From Gluconobacter sp. Gdi (GTDB lineage Bacteria; Pseudomonadota; Alphaproteobacteria; Acetobacterales; Acetobacteraceae): a stretch of DNA of 64,000 nucleotides. Positions 53,172-60,987 of this stretch are shown here, piece after piece (position 1 is the first letter of the stretch; each line of letters starts with the position of its first letter). The stretch spans positions 1 through 64,000 of the forward strand of contig NZ_BLJQ01000010.1 of NCBI RefSeq assembly GCF_014132155.1. The letters run 5' to 3'. A model generated the notes under the pieces. That model saw only the letters and a program-made list of their open reading frames with translations, had not been told where the DNA came from and did not search any database. The translations under genes and the position numbers were made by a program.

Positions 53172-54923
53172 CTAGATCCCGAGCCCCCGCTTCCGCCCGA
53201 AATTCCAGTCCACCGATCCACCCGGCGACAGGGTGCCGGAAACCTGCCGTCCGAGCTTCTGCTCCAGCGCCGGGCGCCACGGCACGAGCTGGAAGCCCAG
53301 CCCGTCATCGACCATGGCGAACCGGCCGGAGGACAGGTTGACCCGCTGGCGATAGACGCCCGAGACAATCTCGCCTTCCTTCGCGGGCCGATGCTCCAGC
53401 CCGGTCTGCGCCGCCAGCCTGGCCGTCGCCTGATCGAGATCGCGCTGGCGCAGGATGCCGATCAGGTCGGGCGCGAACACCACCCGCTCGCCCTGCCGCC
53501 GGGCCAGCCCCTCAGATTCCAGATGGTCGATCCGTTGCGTCATCGCCTCGTGGACCTCTCCGCCGAAGCCCGCATTGGCCAGCGCCGGATCCTTGGCGAG
53601 CAACTGGCGATCGAGCCAGGTCGCGCCCGGTGCCGTCACCTGCTCGGCCAGCGTGAAGTCCGAGCGGGTCGCCAGTGACAGGCGCTGCTGGCCCTTCGTG
53701 TCCTCCCAGCTCCGGGTCTCGACGACCGCGCCCGTCTTCGCGTCACCGGTCATGTCCAGATTAGGAAAGCGGACATGATGCGTCCGCCCGTCGGTCCCCG
53801 CGATGACCACGTAGCCCGAGCCCTTCAACTCGTCATCCAGCCCGCGCTCGACCAACCGGCCTATGACGGGATCGGCCAGCGTCTCGCCATGGATCGCAAA
53901 ACCCGCAACATCGGGTTCCGCCCCGCCGCCGGACATGGCGCGGTGCATGGTCTTGATGATGTCGCCCCGGATGGAGAGATCGCGCAGGGTCGCCTCCAGC
54001 CCCGGCTTGAGGGTCCAGCGTGCCACCCCGACCGGTTCGGCGAGACCAAGCCCTTCCAGCTTGGTCGCCCGGCCGACCAGCAGGCGCCGCAGTTCCGGGT
54101 CTTCACCGCCCGCGCCCGGCCGCAGATCGACGATACCGCCCCTTTCGTCGCTGATGTCCTGCAACGCGCGATCGAGGCTGGTCCAGCGGTCGGCGCCGAT
54201 CTCGGTCTCCAGGGCGGTGCGGATTTCCTGTTCGCTGCGCGGGCCAAGTTCCAGCGTCACCCGTTCGGCGGCGCGGTCGCGCAGGCCCTGGCTGATATAG
54301 GCGCGGCTGATGACCAGATCCTTGCCATCATCAGCGACACCGCGCACCAGGATGTGGACGTGCGGATTGTCGGTGTTCCAGTGATCCACCCCCACCCAGT
54401 CCAGCTTTGTGCCGAGGTCGCGCTCCATGTCCTGCATGAGTTCCCGCGCGAAGCCCCGCAGATCCTCCATCCGTACCGCGTCCTCGGGCGAGATGATGAA
54501 GCGGAAATGGTGACGGTCATCTTCACAACGTTCCGCGAAGGCCTTGCTGTCCGCCTCATCAGACCCGGCATCGAACAGATGGGCCCTGGCCCCATCGCGG
54601 GTGACGCCCTCGCGCCTGAGATAGGCGATATGCCGGGCGAGAGGCGCGGAGCGGAAGCGCGAGCCCTGCTGGCGGACGACCCGCGCCTTGACCACGACGC
54701 GGCGGGCATTGCTTCGGAGCCGCATGGACAGCGCCGCGCGCCGCCCGCGGCCGAAACGGGAACCGCCGCCTCCCCTACCCTTCGCGCCGAACCGGGTCCC
54801 GGTATGACCGGCCCTTTTCGCGGCACGCATGACCTCGCCGACGAAGGATTTCGGACGCGCGCCCTGATTGCCATGCTGGATGCGTCCGGGCCGGACAGTC
54901 AGGCCGTCATCGCGCGTCGCCAT
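53172..54923 (-). CDS. Relaxase with DUF3363 C-terminal domain
   Basis: A 583-residue relaxase of the VirD2/MobP-like type seen in Tn4371-like elements. The metal-binding His triad is visible as VDHWNTDNPHVHILV (His181, His188, His190), preceded by HFRFIISPEDA. A basic N-terminal part (KGRGGGGSRFGRGRRA) should contact oriT. The DUF3363 region is the C-terminal half. It nicks at oriT and is carried into the recipient through TraG and the Trb channel. I use the ATG at 54923 (MATRDDG); the frame is open to 55034. Confidence 0.92.
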   Translation of the reverse strand: MATRDDGLTVRPGRIQHGNQGARPKSFVGEVMRAAKRAGHTGTRFGAKGRGGGGSRFGRGRRAALSMRLRSNARRVVVKARVVRQQGSRFRSAPLARHIAYLRREGVTRDGARAHLFDAGSDEADSKAFAERCEDDRHHFRFIISPEDAVRMEDLRGFARELMQDMERDLGTKLDWVGVDHWNTDNPHVHILVRGVADDGKDLVISRAYISQGLRDRAAERVTLELGPRSEQEIRTALETEIGADRWTSLDRALQDISDERGGIVDLRPGAGGEDPELRRLLVGRATKLEGLGLAEPVGVARWTLKPGLEATLRDLSIRGDIIKTMHRAMSGGGAEPDVAGFAIHGETLADPVIGRLVERGLDDELKGSGYVVIAGTDGRTHHVRFPNLDMTGDAKTGAVVETRSWEDTKGQQRLSLATRSDFTLAEQVTAPGATWLDRQLLAKDPALANAGFGGEVHEAMTQRIDHLESEGLARRQGERVVFAPDLIGILRQRDLDQATARLAAQTGLEHRPAKEGEIVSGVYRQRVNLSSGRFAMVDDGLGFQLVPWRPALEQKLGRQVSGTLSPGGSVDWNFGRKRGLGI

Positions 54924-55168
54924 GGCCCGCTCTCCGCTTCGATGTGTGCCTGACGGCGCCCGGATCGTTGAAAAGATTAGGAAAAATGCCCGGACAGCCG
55001 CAGGCGGTGCGTGGTGAGAGGACAAATTCCCCAATCAAACCAACCACATGCAGCCCCGAACGGGCACTGCTTTTACCTTGCCGTCCTTCCCTCCGTTGCC
55101 TGCCTCCCCCAGCACCCCATCCCCAAGGCACCCATAGGCCGCCAGCGCCCGATGGACCGGAACGGGGA
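54924..55168. other. Gap upstream of the relaxase gene, expected place for oriT
   Basis: 245 bp between the relaxase and the transglycosylase genes. It contains a short CCCG-AA-CGGG hairpin (about 55057-55067) and a stretch of C/A-rich sequence, but no repeat that matches a known nick site to my eye. oriT usually lies beside the relaxase gene, so this gap, or the one at 52910-53171, is the place to test. Confidence 0.3.
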
Positions 55169-55870
55169 TCATCGGCGCGCCTCCCCATGTCCTGACGCGA
55201 TAAACAGCCCGGCTGACTGCGGTGCGAGCGCCGTCCAGTCAGTCGGGCGGGAGCCAGATGAACGTGCCGGATCGTGCGCGCTTTCGGCAGGCCGGGACGC
55301 ATCGCCCATGCGCAGGAATGAGGCCGGAAAGAGGGAAGAGTCCTGCCATGATGGTGCAGCCAGAGCGCCGACCGCGATGTTATCGGCGAGTGGAAGAGCC
55401 AGCCGCGCGCTGACGGATGCGACGTAGTTCCGCGTCTCGGCAGGCAACGGTCGGCCGGTTGCCAGATGTTCGTCATAGCGCGCGGGACCGGCATTATAGG
55501 CGGCCAGAAACCCGGCCTCGCCGTAGCGATCCCGCATCCAGCGCAGATAGGTCGCACCCGCCAGAATATTGTCGTGCGGGTCGAACGGATCCTCGCCAAG
55601 GCCAAGCGACGTGCGCAGGCTGGCCCATGTGCCGGGCATCACCTGCATGAGCCCCATCGCGCCCGCCGATGACACGGCCCGCGCGTCGCCCCTGCTCTCC
55701 GCATGCAGGACGGCAGCAATCCATGAGGCCGGAATCTGCGCGCGCGTGGCCGCCTCCGTGATCATGTCGGCGTATGGATCAGCGTCCGCCATGCGAACGG
55801 GTGATACTGCAACCAGCACTGCAACCAGTGCGTTCGCGACAAGATCGCGAACCTTCCTACCGCCGATCAT
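55169..55870 (-). CDS. Lytic transglycosylase of the conjugation system
   Basis: A 233-residue SLT-type lytic transglycosylase. A hydrophobic N-terminal leader (VANALVAVLVAVSPV) suggests export. The catalytic Glu is in VLHAESRGDARAVSSAGAMGLMQVM, here the AESRG and GAMGLMQ parts; the AYNAGPARY segment follows at about 125. The C-terminal 60 residues look unstructured. It opens peptidoglycan for channel assembly. Its start overlaps the end of the DUF736 gene by 14 bp. Confidence 0.92.
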   Translation of the reverse strand: MIGGRKVRDLVANALVAVLVAVSPVRMADADPYADMITEAATRAQIPASWIAAVLHAESRGDARAVSSAGAMGLMQVMPGTWASLRTSLGLGEDPFDPHDNILAGATYLRWMRDRYGEAGFLAAYNAGPARYDEHLATGRPLPAETRNYVASVSARLALPLADNIAVGALAAPSWQDSSLFPASFLRMGDASRPAESAHDPARSSGSRPTDWTALAPQSAGLFIASGHGEARR

Positions 55871-56195
55871 CGCGCTTCACCGGCCGGTTCCAGACCAGAT
55901 GGAAAGCACGCCCCTGACGGTCGGACTGGAACAGATTAGCGCGGATCGGCTGCGCCAGCATCGGATCGTCAAGGACCAGCGAGAGGTAAGTGCCCGCCTT
56001 TTCGCCGGTGCGTTTCCACCCAGCGCCGATCTCCGGTCCGGCATCGGCGTCACCGAGATGGACACGATAGTCGGGCGCGTGCTCGGCATCCGACGATTGC
56101 GCCGGCACGATCGTCAGTTCGACGTCGAGGGCGAGCGTGCGCAGGCGACCGGCGAAGCCGTCAGACGTGCGTGTGAAAGTACCGATCTGGGCCAT
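55857..56195 (-). CDS. DUF736 family protein
   Basis: A 112-residue protein with the DUF736 hallmarks MAQIGTFTRTSDGFAGRLR near the start and a PDYRVHL strand. These proteins are universal in this operon type but have no established function. The gene is between traF and the transglycosylase gene, 1 bp from traF and overlapping the latter, so it is part of the same transcript. Confidence 0.9.
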   Translation of the reverse strand: MAQIGTFTRTSDGFAGRLRTLALDVELTIVPAQSSDAEHAPDYRVHLGDADAGPEIGAGWKRTGEKAGTYLSLVLDDPMLAQPIRANLFQSDRQGRAFHLVWNRPVKRDDRR

Positions 56196-56196
56196 G

Positions 56197-56739
56197 TCAG
56201 CCTCGTTTCTGCTTGGGGGTGGAAGAAATCGGTGACGGCACGAGCCATACGGGCAGCGCGTGGCCGAGCACCGCATCGACCGGCAGGACGCCGAAATAGC
56301 GGCTGTCGAGACTGGTCGGGACTGCCGGATTCATGACGAAGATCTGGCCGGGCAGAACATGCCGACAGCCCTGCCACACCGGCAGAAAACGGCCACGATG
56401 ATCGCGGGCGAGTGCCTCGCCGAGCGGCTTGCCGTCAACCGACACGGCAGCACCAATGCGACAGATCAGTTGCCCTGGCAGTGCCGCGACCGGCTTGAGC
56501 AGCGGCACGCCGAGCGGCAGATAACCACCGCGCGCCAGCATCCCGGCGATATCGGACGGCGGCCGGATCGCGATCAGGTCGCCGACATGCAATCCGCGCA
56601 CCGATTGCAGGCGATACAGCCCGACCGGCGTGCTGGCCGTGGCGTTCCAGATCAGCCGGGGCGCCGGATGGATCGCCACTGATGTGCCAACACCGAGTAT
56701 TGCGAAATACGTGGTGAAGAACCAGCCAAGGCGCATCAT
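56197..56739 (-). CDS. traF: TraF signal-peptidase-like protein (S26)
   Basis: A 180-residue protein of the S26C family that processes the TrbC pilin. A membrane helix (FFTTYFAILGVGTSVAI) is followed by the catalytic Ser in NATASTPVGLYRL (Ser36) and Lys in PLGVPLLKPVAALPG (Lys82), with the signature SRYFGVLPVDAVLGHALPVW near the end. The ATG at 56739 overlaps the DUF2840 stop; the open frame to 56835 lies in that gene. Confidence 0.92.
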   Translation of the reverse strand: MMRLGWFFTTYFAILGVGTSVAIHPAPRLIWNATASTPVGLYRLQSVRGLHVGDLIAIRPPSDIAGMLARGGYLPLGVPLLKPVAALPGQLICRIGAAVSVDGKPLGEALARDHRGRFLPVWQGCRHVLPGQIFVMNPAVPTSLDSRYFGVLPVDAVLGHALPVWLVPSPISSTPKQKRG

Positions 56740-57200
56740 GACACCGCCCTCCGGCGCAGCCAGGCATGATGGCGGTCGCGCGTGTAGGGGCGTGGCGTCT
56801 GCCCGGAGAGCATCCGATTGTGCAGGTGCCGCCAATGGTCGGGCGCAACATCGACGGGATTGATGCCGATGGCTTCGATACGATCGACGGCTTCCAGCAC
56901 CAGGCGGACCTTCGGCCAGCCGCTCTGGCGCAGCAGGCTCTCGCCACCGGGCCGCACGAACGGCACCGTCTGATACGGCTCGCCAGGAGCAGTGACGCGC
57001 ACGATGTCGATGCAGGACACCACCGTGCCGAAATCGTTCGCCGCCCAGCGCAGGAAGGCAAACACGGTGTCCGGCGGAAAGCTCAGTATCCGCCGACGAC
57101 GATCGAGAATCTGCTCACGGGCGACAGAGCCGAAGCGGATCCAGTGCTCGATGCGCTTCTCGATCCAGGTCAGTTCGACATGAGCGAGGGTGTCGTTCAT
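56736..57200 (-). CDS. DUF2840 family protein
   Basis: A 154-residue protein with the DUF2840 core: THVELTWIEKRIEHWIRFG-like opening, then RILSFPPDTVFAFLRWAANDFGT and a C-terminal LHNRMLSGQTPRPYTRDRHHAWLRR. Regularly found between parA/RHH genes and traF in these elements; the function is unknown. The ATG at 57200 overlaps the stop of the preceding RHH gene. Confidence 0.9.
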   Translation of the reverse strand: MNDTLAHVELTWIEKRIEHWIRFGSVAREQILDRRRRILSFPPDTVFAFLRWAANDFGTVVSCIDIVRVTAPGEPYQTVPFVRPGGESLLRQSGWPKVRLVLEAVDRIEAIGINPVDVAPDHWRHLHNRMLSGQTPRPYTRDRHHAWLRRRAVS

Positions 57201-57440
57201 GGCACATCTCCAGACGTATCGGGGAACTCTCGGGCCAGCAGGGCACGCAGCATGTCCGCGACCGTGATGCCGCGCTGGAACGCTGCGACCTTGAGCCGTC
57301 CGCGCAGTGCCGGCGTGACGTCGATGGTCAGCCGGGCGGTAAAGCGGTTGGGGGGGCGCAGGCGTCTCCGGCGTCCTGACCCAGCGTTCAGGATCGGCGG
57401 GACGCGCGGCGAAACCGGGCAGCGTGCGACGTTCCGTCAT
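57197..57440 (-). pseudogene. Ribbon-helix-helix gene interrupted at a C7 tract
   Basis: The ATG at 57440 opens MTERRTLPGFAARP and continues through TPETPAPP, but a run of seven C on the minus strand (57350-57356) breaks the frame. Beyond it, a shifted frame reads RFTARLTIDVTPALRGRLKV and AFQRGITVADMLRALLAREF, a clear RHH fold, to a stop at 57197 that overlaps the DUF2840 start. One base more or less in the C run restores an 80-residue protein. This may be a real frameshift, a slippage site or a sequencing error. Confidence 0.75.
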
Positions 57441-57628
57441 GGCGCAATTCCTTCGCCGATCAGAAACTGGCTGTACGGCTTCAGGGTAACGCGCGCCTTC
57501 GCCGACCAGTCCACGACGCGCCGGTCCCAGGCGAGCGACGTATCGCCATAGGGCGGGTCGGCCAGGACCATGTCGTATGGGCCGTGCCAGGGCATCAGGA
57601 GCGCGCTGTCGCCGGTCAGCAGGGTCAT
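57437..57628 (-). pseudogene. Internally deleted DNA adenine/cytosine methyltransferase remnant
   Basis: A 63-residue frame. It has the catalytic motif DPPYGDTSLAWDRRV of N6-adenine/N4-cytosine methyltransferases, but it stops after about 60 residues, where the family needs about 230. Both ends are coupled as in a functional operon: its ATG overlaps the parA stop and its stop overlaps the RHH ATG. An internal deletion seems more likely than simple truncation. No SAM-binding motif remains, so it should be inactive. Confidence 0.6.
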
Positions 57629-58263
57629 GATACCAGCCCCCTGATCTCAGCCGTCAGGGCGGCGATTTCGCGGGCGGCTATCCCTTGGGGGCAAAGATCG
57701 CACACCAGGCGGCCGGAACGCGCAGCATCGGCAAATGCGACCCGCTGGCCGATCCGCGCCATGAGCGCCGCTGGCTCCTGCCCCACCAGCGCCAGTCGGG
57801 TTTCGCGAGCGATGACCGTGCGTGCGGCGCAGCGGTTGAGCACGAAACGGGCGAGCAGGCTGGGACGGAAGAGCCGCGCCTCCTCCAACAGCCGCAGCAT
57901 CTCGGCCGAGGCCCAGCCGTCAAAGGGCGAGGGCTGCGCCGGGATCAGCACCAGGTCGGCGGCCAGCAGGGCCGAGCGCAGCAATGCCGCCACGCGCGGC
58001 GGACCGTCGATGACGACGTGATCCGCCCCCTGAGCCAGTGCTGGAGCTTCGTGATGCAGCGTGTCGCGCGCCAGTCCGATGACACCGAACAGCCGGGGCA
58101 GTCCTTCCCGCGCGCGCTGCGCCGACCAGTCCAGCGCCGAGCCCTGCGGGTCGGCATCGATGACCGTCACGCGCTGACCTTCCCGAGCCCATTGGCCCGC
58201 GAGATGCAGCGCCAGCGTCGTCTTGCCGACGCCGCCCTTCTGGTTGAGGAGGGCCACGATCAT
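57625..58263 (-). CDS. parA: ParA-family partition ATPase
   Basis: A 212-residue ParA/MinD ATPase with the deviant Walker A KGGVGKTT (residues 9-16), the DADPQGSA motif and VVIDGPPR. It segregates the element. No ParB is visible next to it, and the frameshifted RHH gene may once have supplied the partner. The ATG at 58263 overlaps the repA stop; the MDKPRRG leader upstream is in repA. Confidence 0.93.
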   Translation of the reverse strand: MIVALLNQKGGVGKTTLALHLAGQWAREGQRVTVIDADPQGSALDWSAQRAREGLPRLFGVIGLARDTLHHEAPALAQGADHVVIDGPPRVAALLRSALLAADLVLIPAQPSPFDGWASAEMLRLLEEARLFRPSLLARFVLNRCAARTVIARETRLALVGQEPAALMARIGQRVAFADAARSGRLVCDLCPQGIAAREIAALTAEIRGLVS

Positions 58264-59315
58264 GACCCCTCTCCGGGGCTTATCCACGGATCGGCAGGGG
58301 GGCCAACATCCTTAAAGTTAGACTCTTTTAAGTTAGATTCTAAGTTAAGGGCGTCATAACCGTTTGATTCAAGGTCGTGATTCGGCGTTTTCCGCAAACG
58401 ATAGCACGGATGCCGTGGCAGTGATGGCACGGATAAATCCACAACCGATAGCACGGATGAATTCACAGCTTGTCCACAGGCGCCTGTGGATAGTTTGACA
58501 GGAGCAAAGGCCAGCGTGTCGTTGCCGTTACGGTCGGGGCGCACCGACAGCCGATAGCCGGCAAAGGGCTGCCGTTTCGCCATCTCGCGCAGTTCGAAGG
58601 CAAAGCGGCGATAGGGGGAAAGGCTGGCGGATTTTTCGTAGAGATGGTGCAGACCGAATACCCAGCCCGCGCGCTGGCGACCACCATGCTTGCGCACGAT
58701 GCGATAAAGCCAGCGCTCCAGACCGCCTGTGAGGCCAAAATAGGCCGGATCGATGGTCAGCACGAGCGCGTCATCGAGCACCGCCTGGTAGAACCAGTCG
58801 GGCAGAATCAGCTCAATCACGCGAGTGCGGCCTTCCCGCGCGGTGTGTCGTTTCCATTCGTTGATCCAGGAAAAGCGGTGCAGTTGCCCTTTGCCGGTCT
58901 GCCGGAGCGAGGTCTTGATCGTGGTGGATTGCAGCCGATCGAAGGCCGCTTCCAGCCGCTCATAGTCCCGCGCGCTGTCGCCCCGACCGATGAAGGTCAG
59001 GATCTCGCGCGGGCTGGCCACCATCAGCCGCGACGTGCGCCGACCGGCGTCGCGCGCGGCAACGAGATGGCTGGCGGCCCAGATCAGCACGTCGGCATCC
59101 CAGATCGTGGCCATGCCATGTTCGGCGGACGCCTCGACGCGGATCGTGACATCGGGGGTCCGATAATCGATCGGAACTATGCGAGGGGACTTGGCGAGGC
59201 TGAAGAACGGAAACGCCATCAGATCCTGGGCGTCACGAGGGGCGAAATCTCCCGCAATCGCATGGAAGAACTCCAGTTGCTCGCGCTCGGAGCGCGCTCT
59301 GCCGGTCTGGGACAT
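58260..59315 (-). CDS. repA: RepA-like replication initiator
   Basis: A 351-residue initiator of the RepA type found with ParA in Tn4371-like elements and in related plasmids. The winged-helix initiator part covers about 1-270 (FPFFSLAKSPRIVPIDY, DADVLIWAASHLV, GLTGGLERWLYRIVRKHGG). The C-terminal 70 residues are unusual, rich in Ser, Leu and Asn, and their coding DNA contains the repeats and DnaA-like boxes listed at 58280-58493. The gene follows the AlpA-like HTH gene with a 1-bp overlap. It suggests autonomous replication, or replication of the excised circle. Confidence 0.88.
   Translation of the reverse strand: MSQTGRARSEREQLEFFHAIAGDFAPRDAQDLMAFPFFSLAKSPRIVPIDYRTPDVTIRVEASAEHGMATIWDADVLIWAASHLVAARDAGRRTSRLMVASPREILTFIGRGDSARDYERLEAAFDRLQSTTIKTSLRQTGKGQLHRFSWINEWKRHTAREGRTRVIELILPDWFYQAVLDDALVLTIDPAYFGLTGGLERWLYRIVRKHGGRQRAGWVFGLHHLYEKSASLSPYRRFAFELREMAKRQPFAGYRLSVRPDRNGNDTLAFAPVKLSTGACGQAVNSSVLSVVDLSVPSLPRHPCYRLRKTPNHDLESNGYDALNLESNLKESNFKDVGPPADPWISPGEGS
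58280..58493. repeat. Iteron-like repeats and DnaA-like boxes inside repA (candidate oriV)
   Basis: Three 13-bp iterons YGATRGCACGGAT at 58399-58411, 58422-58434 and 58446-58458, spaced 23 and 24 bp. A DnaA-like TTATCCACG at 58280, TTGTCCACA at 58470 and, on the other strand, CTATCCACA at 58493-58485. A second family of three AAGTTAG-like repeats lies at 58312-58350. The iterons are in different reading frames, so they are not a protein repeat. Confidence 0.6.
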
Positions 59316-59599
59316 CAGCGACGGCTCCCGCGTGATGTCGGCGGAATCAGCGGGCTTTGCCGCGCGGCCGCCGACACGGTGCCGGCGGTGGTGTCCGAGG
59401 TGTGGGCGCGTGCCCCGCTCTCGACCCAGGCCTGCAATTCATCGACCCGGTAGACCACGCGGCCGCCGAGCTTCGAGTAGCGCGGGCCGGTGCCGTAGAT
59501 CCGGTGTTTTTCCAGGGTGCGAATGGACAGTCCGACGAAGCGCGAGGCGTCGGGCGTGCGCAGGTAGCGCGGCGGCAGATCGCTATAATTGGCGGACAT
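59315..59599 (-). CDS. AlpA/MerR-like helix-turn-helix protein
   Basis: A 94-residue protein with an excisionase-type winged HTH: PPRYLRTPDASRFVGLSIRTLEKHR (about 8-32), then YSKLGGRVVYRVDELQAWVE. Proteins of this kind regulate replication or excision of integrated elements. The ATG at 59599 is preferred over the longer frame to 59638. Its stop overlaps the repA start by one base. It begins the repA-parA-traF operon. Confidence 0.88.
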   Translation of the reverse strand: MSANYSDLPPRYLRTPDASRFVGLSIRTLEKHRIYGTGPRYSKLGGRVVYRVDELQAWVESGARAHTSDTTAGTVSAAARQSPLIPPTSRGSRR

Positions 59600-59688
59600 G
59601 AGAAGGCTCCGTGATCCTTGTCTGGGGCCGCGGGACAAATGCGGCCAGCAGGGATCAGCGTGGCGGAGCGGGTAGGTTCGGAACTAGG

Positions 59689-59716
59689 ACCGATCTCGCA
59701 GAGGCATGAGATCGGT
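59689..59716. promoter_or_regulatory. Perfect 9-bp inverted repeat upstream of the HTH-repA operon
   Basis: ACCGATCTC, ten bases of loop, then GAGATCGGT. It lies 90 bp in front of the HTH gene, with a second small repeat (GGTGA-AAAA-TCACC, 59725-59738) next to it. It could be an operator for the HTH protein or a terminator for the gene to the right; no T-run follows. Confidence 0.4.
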
Positions 59717-59789
59717 TCGTGACAGGTGAAAAATCACCGCATGCCTACCGCCAATATAAGTCACATTGATAGTATTTAATAATTATTAA

Positions 59790-60851
59790 TTATAAATAAT
59801 AATTATTTACTATATCCAAGGTTTCCTGGATACTAGACGATCCACCTTGTACTATTCTTGCAATAGGAACTCCACATGGTGCAGCACTCCTGATTCCATC
59901 AATGTTTCGTATAAAATTTTTATCTGCAGATATAACCAAGTCAGATTCACAGAGATAGACGGACAACGCTGCATCAGCAGGCGTCCCAGGTGTTACTTTT
60001 TGTACGGACTGCAGCATTTCGAAAGCATAGTGTAACCAGAAGCATTTCATCTGTTTTTCATTGACTTCTCGCAACCAAAAACGATTCCACGATGCCAAAG
60101 AAAACTGCATCCGATCAAAATCAAGAAAAGGCGTTAACCATTCACCAAGAGGGTGCTCAGGATATGCCAGCGCTCTTGTTACAGAAGCCCACGAACGTAT
60201 CCTCCAGAATTGAATAGGTTCATCTGTGATCCCTTCAGGCAAAGGGGCTGGAAATGTTCCCTCACAATTTTTGAGTGAACCAATATCACGAATGCCTTGC
60301 TCCTTATTTAGGCTTCGTTGATCAGCATAATCTTTCCTTGCCATTTCGAGTAAATTACGGGGCCAACCACCATCCTCCCGTAATGCATTTCTAAGTAATT
60401 CCGAATGATAACGTGCTCGCTCCCAGAATCCTCTGGTCTTTCGCGTCCAATCATAACGTAGCTTATGGAAGCGTTGAGTTTTGGGTTCATGACGGAGCCA
60501 CTCGGGTCGCAACCGCTTAACTTCTGAAAGAATTTCCTGAGATAAAGTGTAAGCCTCTGGCATTAGGCGTGTCCAAGTGGGCATAGTAAGTAACCTTACT
60601 AATCGACGACGATGCTCATCAGCGGGGGTTGCTAGAGCTTCAAAAAGAATTAGTGGCGGAACGACAATAATATTATTGGTACGTTTAATAGCCCGGTGCA
60701 AATCAGGACCTACGTCGGCTTTAGCGAACTCACTCCAAATGTTTGTATCCAGCATGATACGTATAGGTGATTTCCTATCAATCCGATTTGGCATGCTTAA
60801 ATTTTCTCCCAACGTTAAAATCATATCTATATTTTTAAATAAATTATCCAT
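59790..60851 (-). CDS. Large PIN-domain protein, orphan
   Basis: A 353-residue protein. The N-terminal RIMLDTNIWSEFAK (about 32-45) is the first PIN motif, and GTPADAALSVYLCESDLVISADKNF near residue 300 supplies later Asp residues; ILFEALATPADE may be the second. The large insert between them (100-280) is Trp/Arg-rich and unfamiliar. No antitoxin-like gene adjoins it. The region is AT-rich (59750-60900), unlike the backbone, and so is probably acquired. The exact start is uncertain: ATG at 60851 or an internal one. Confidence 0.65.
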   Translation of the reverse strand: MDNLFKNIDMILTLGENLSMPNRIDRKSPIRIMLDTNIWSEFAKADVGPDLHRAIKRTNNIIVVPPLILFEALATPADEHRRRLVRLLTMPTWTRLMPEAYTLSQEILSEVKRLRPEWLRHEPKTQRFHKLRYDWTRKTRGFWERARYHSELLRNALREDGGWPRNLLEMARKDYADQRSLNKEQGIRDIGSLKNCEGTFPAPLPEGITDEPIQFWRIRSWASVTRALAYPEHPLGEWLTPFLDFDRMQFSLASWNRFWLREVNEKQMKCFWLHYAFEMLQSVQKVTPGTPADAALSVYLCESDLVISADKNFIRNIDGIRSAAPCGVPIARIVQGGSSSIQETLDIVNNYYL

Positions 60852-60987
60852 ATGTTATACATTTTACTTATCATTTATATTATTGCAGTAGACAACTAAA
60901 TGCTGGAAGCGAAAAATCGATGCTCCATGGTAACGCGACAACCACGTCGCATCATGTTGACCGATGTGAAACAAGCGAAATTACCGC

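Noticed and set aside
53775-54953. 392-codon plus-strand frame opposite the relaxase
   Set aside because: The opposite strand encodes a relaxase with its HVH motif, so this frame is a shadow.
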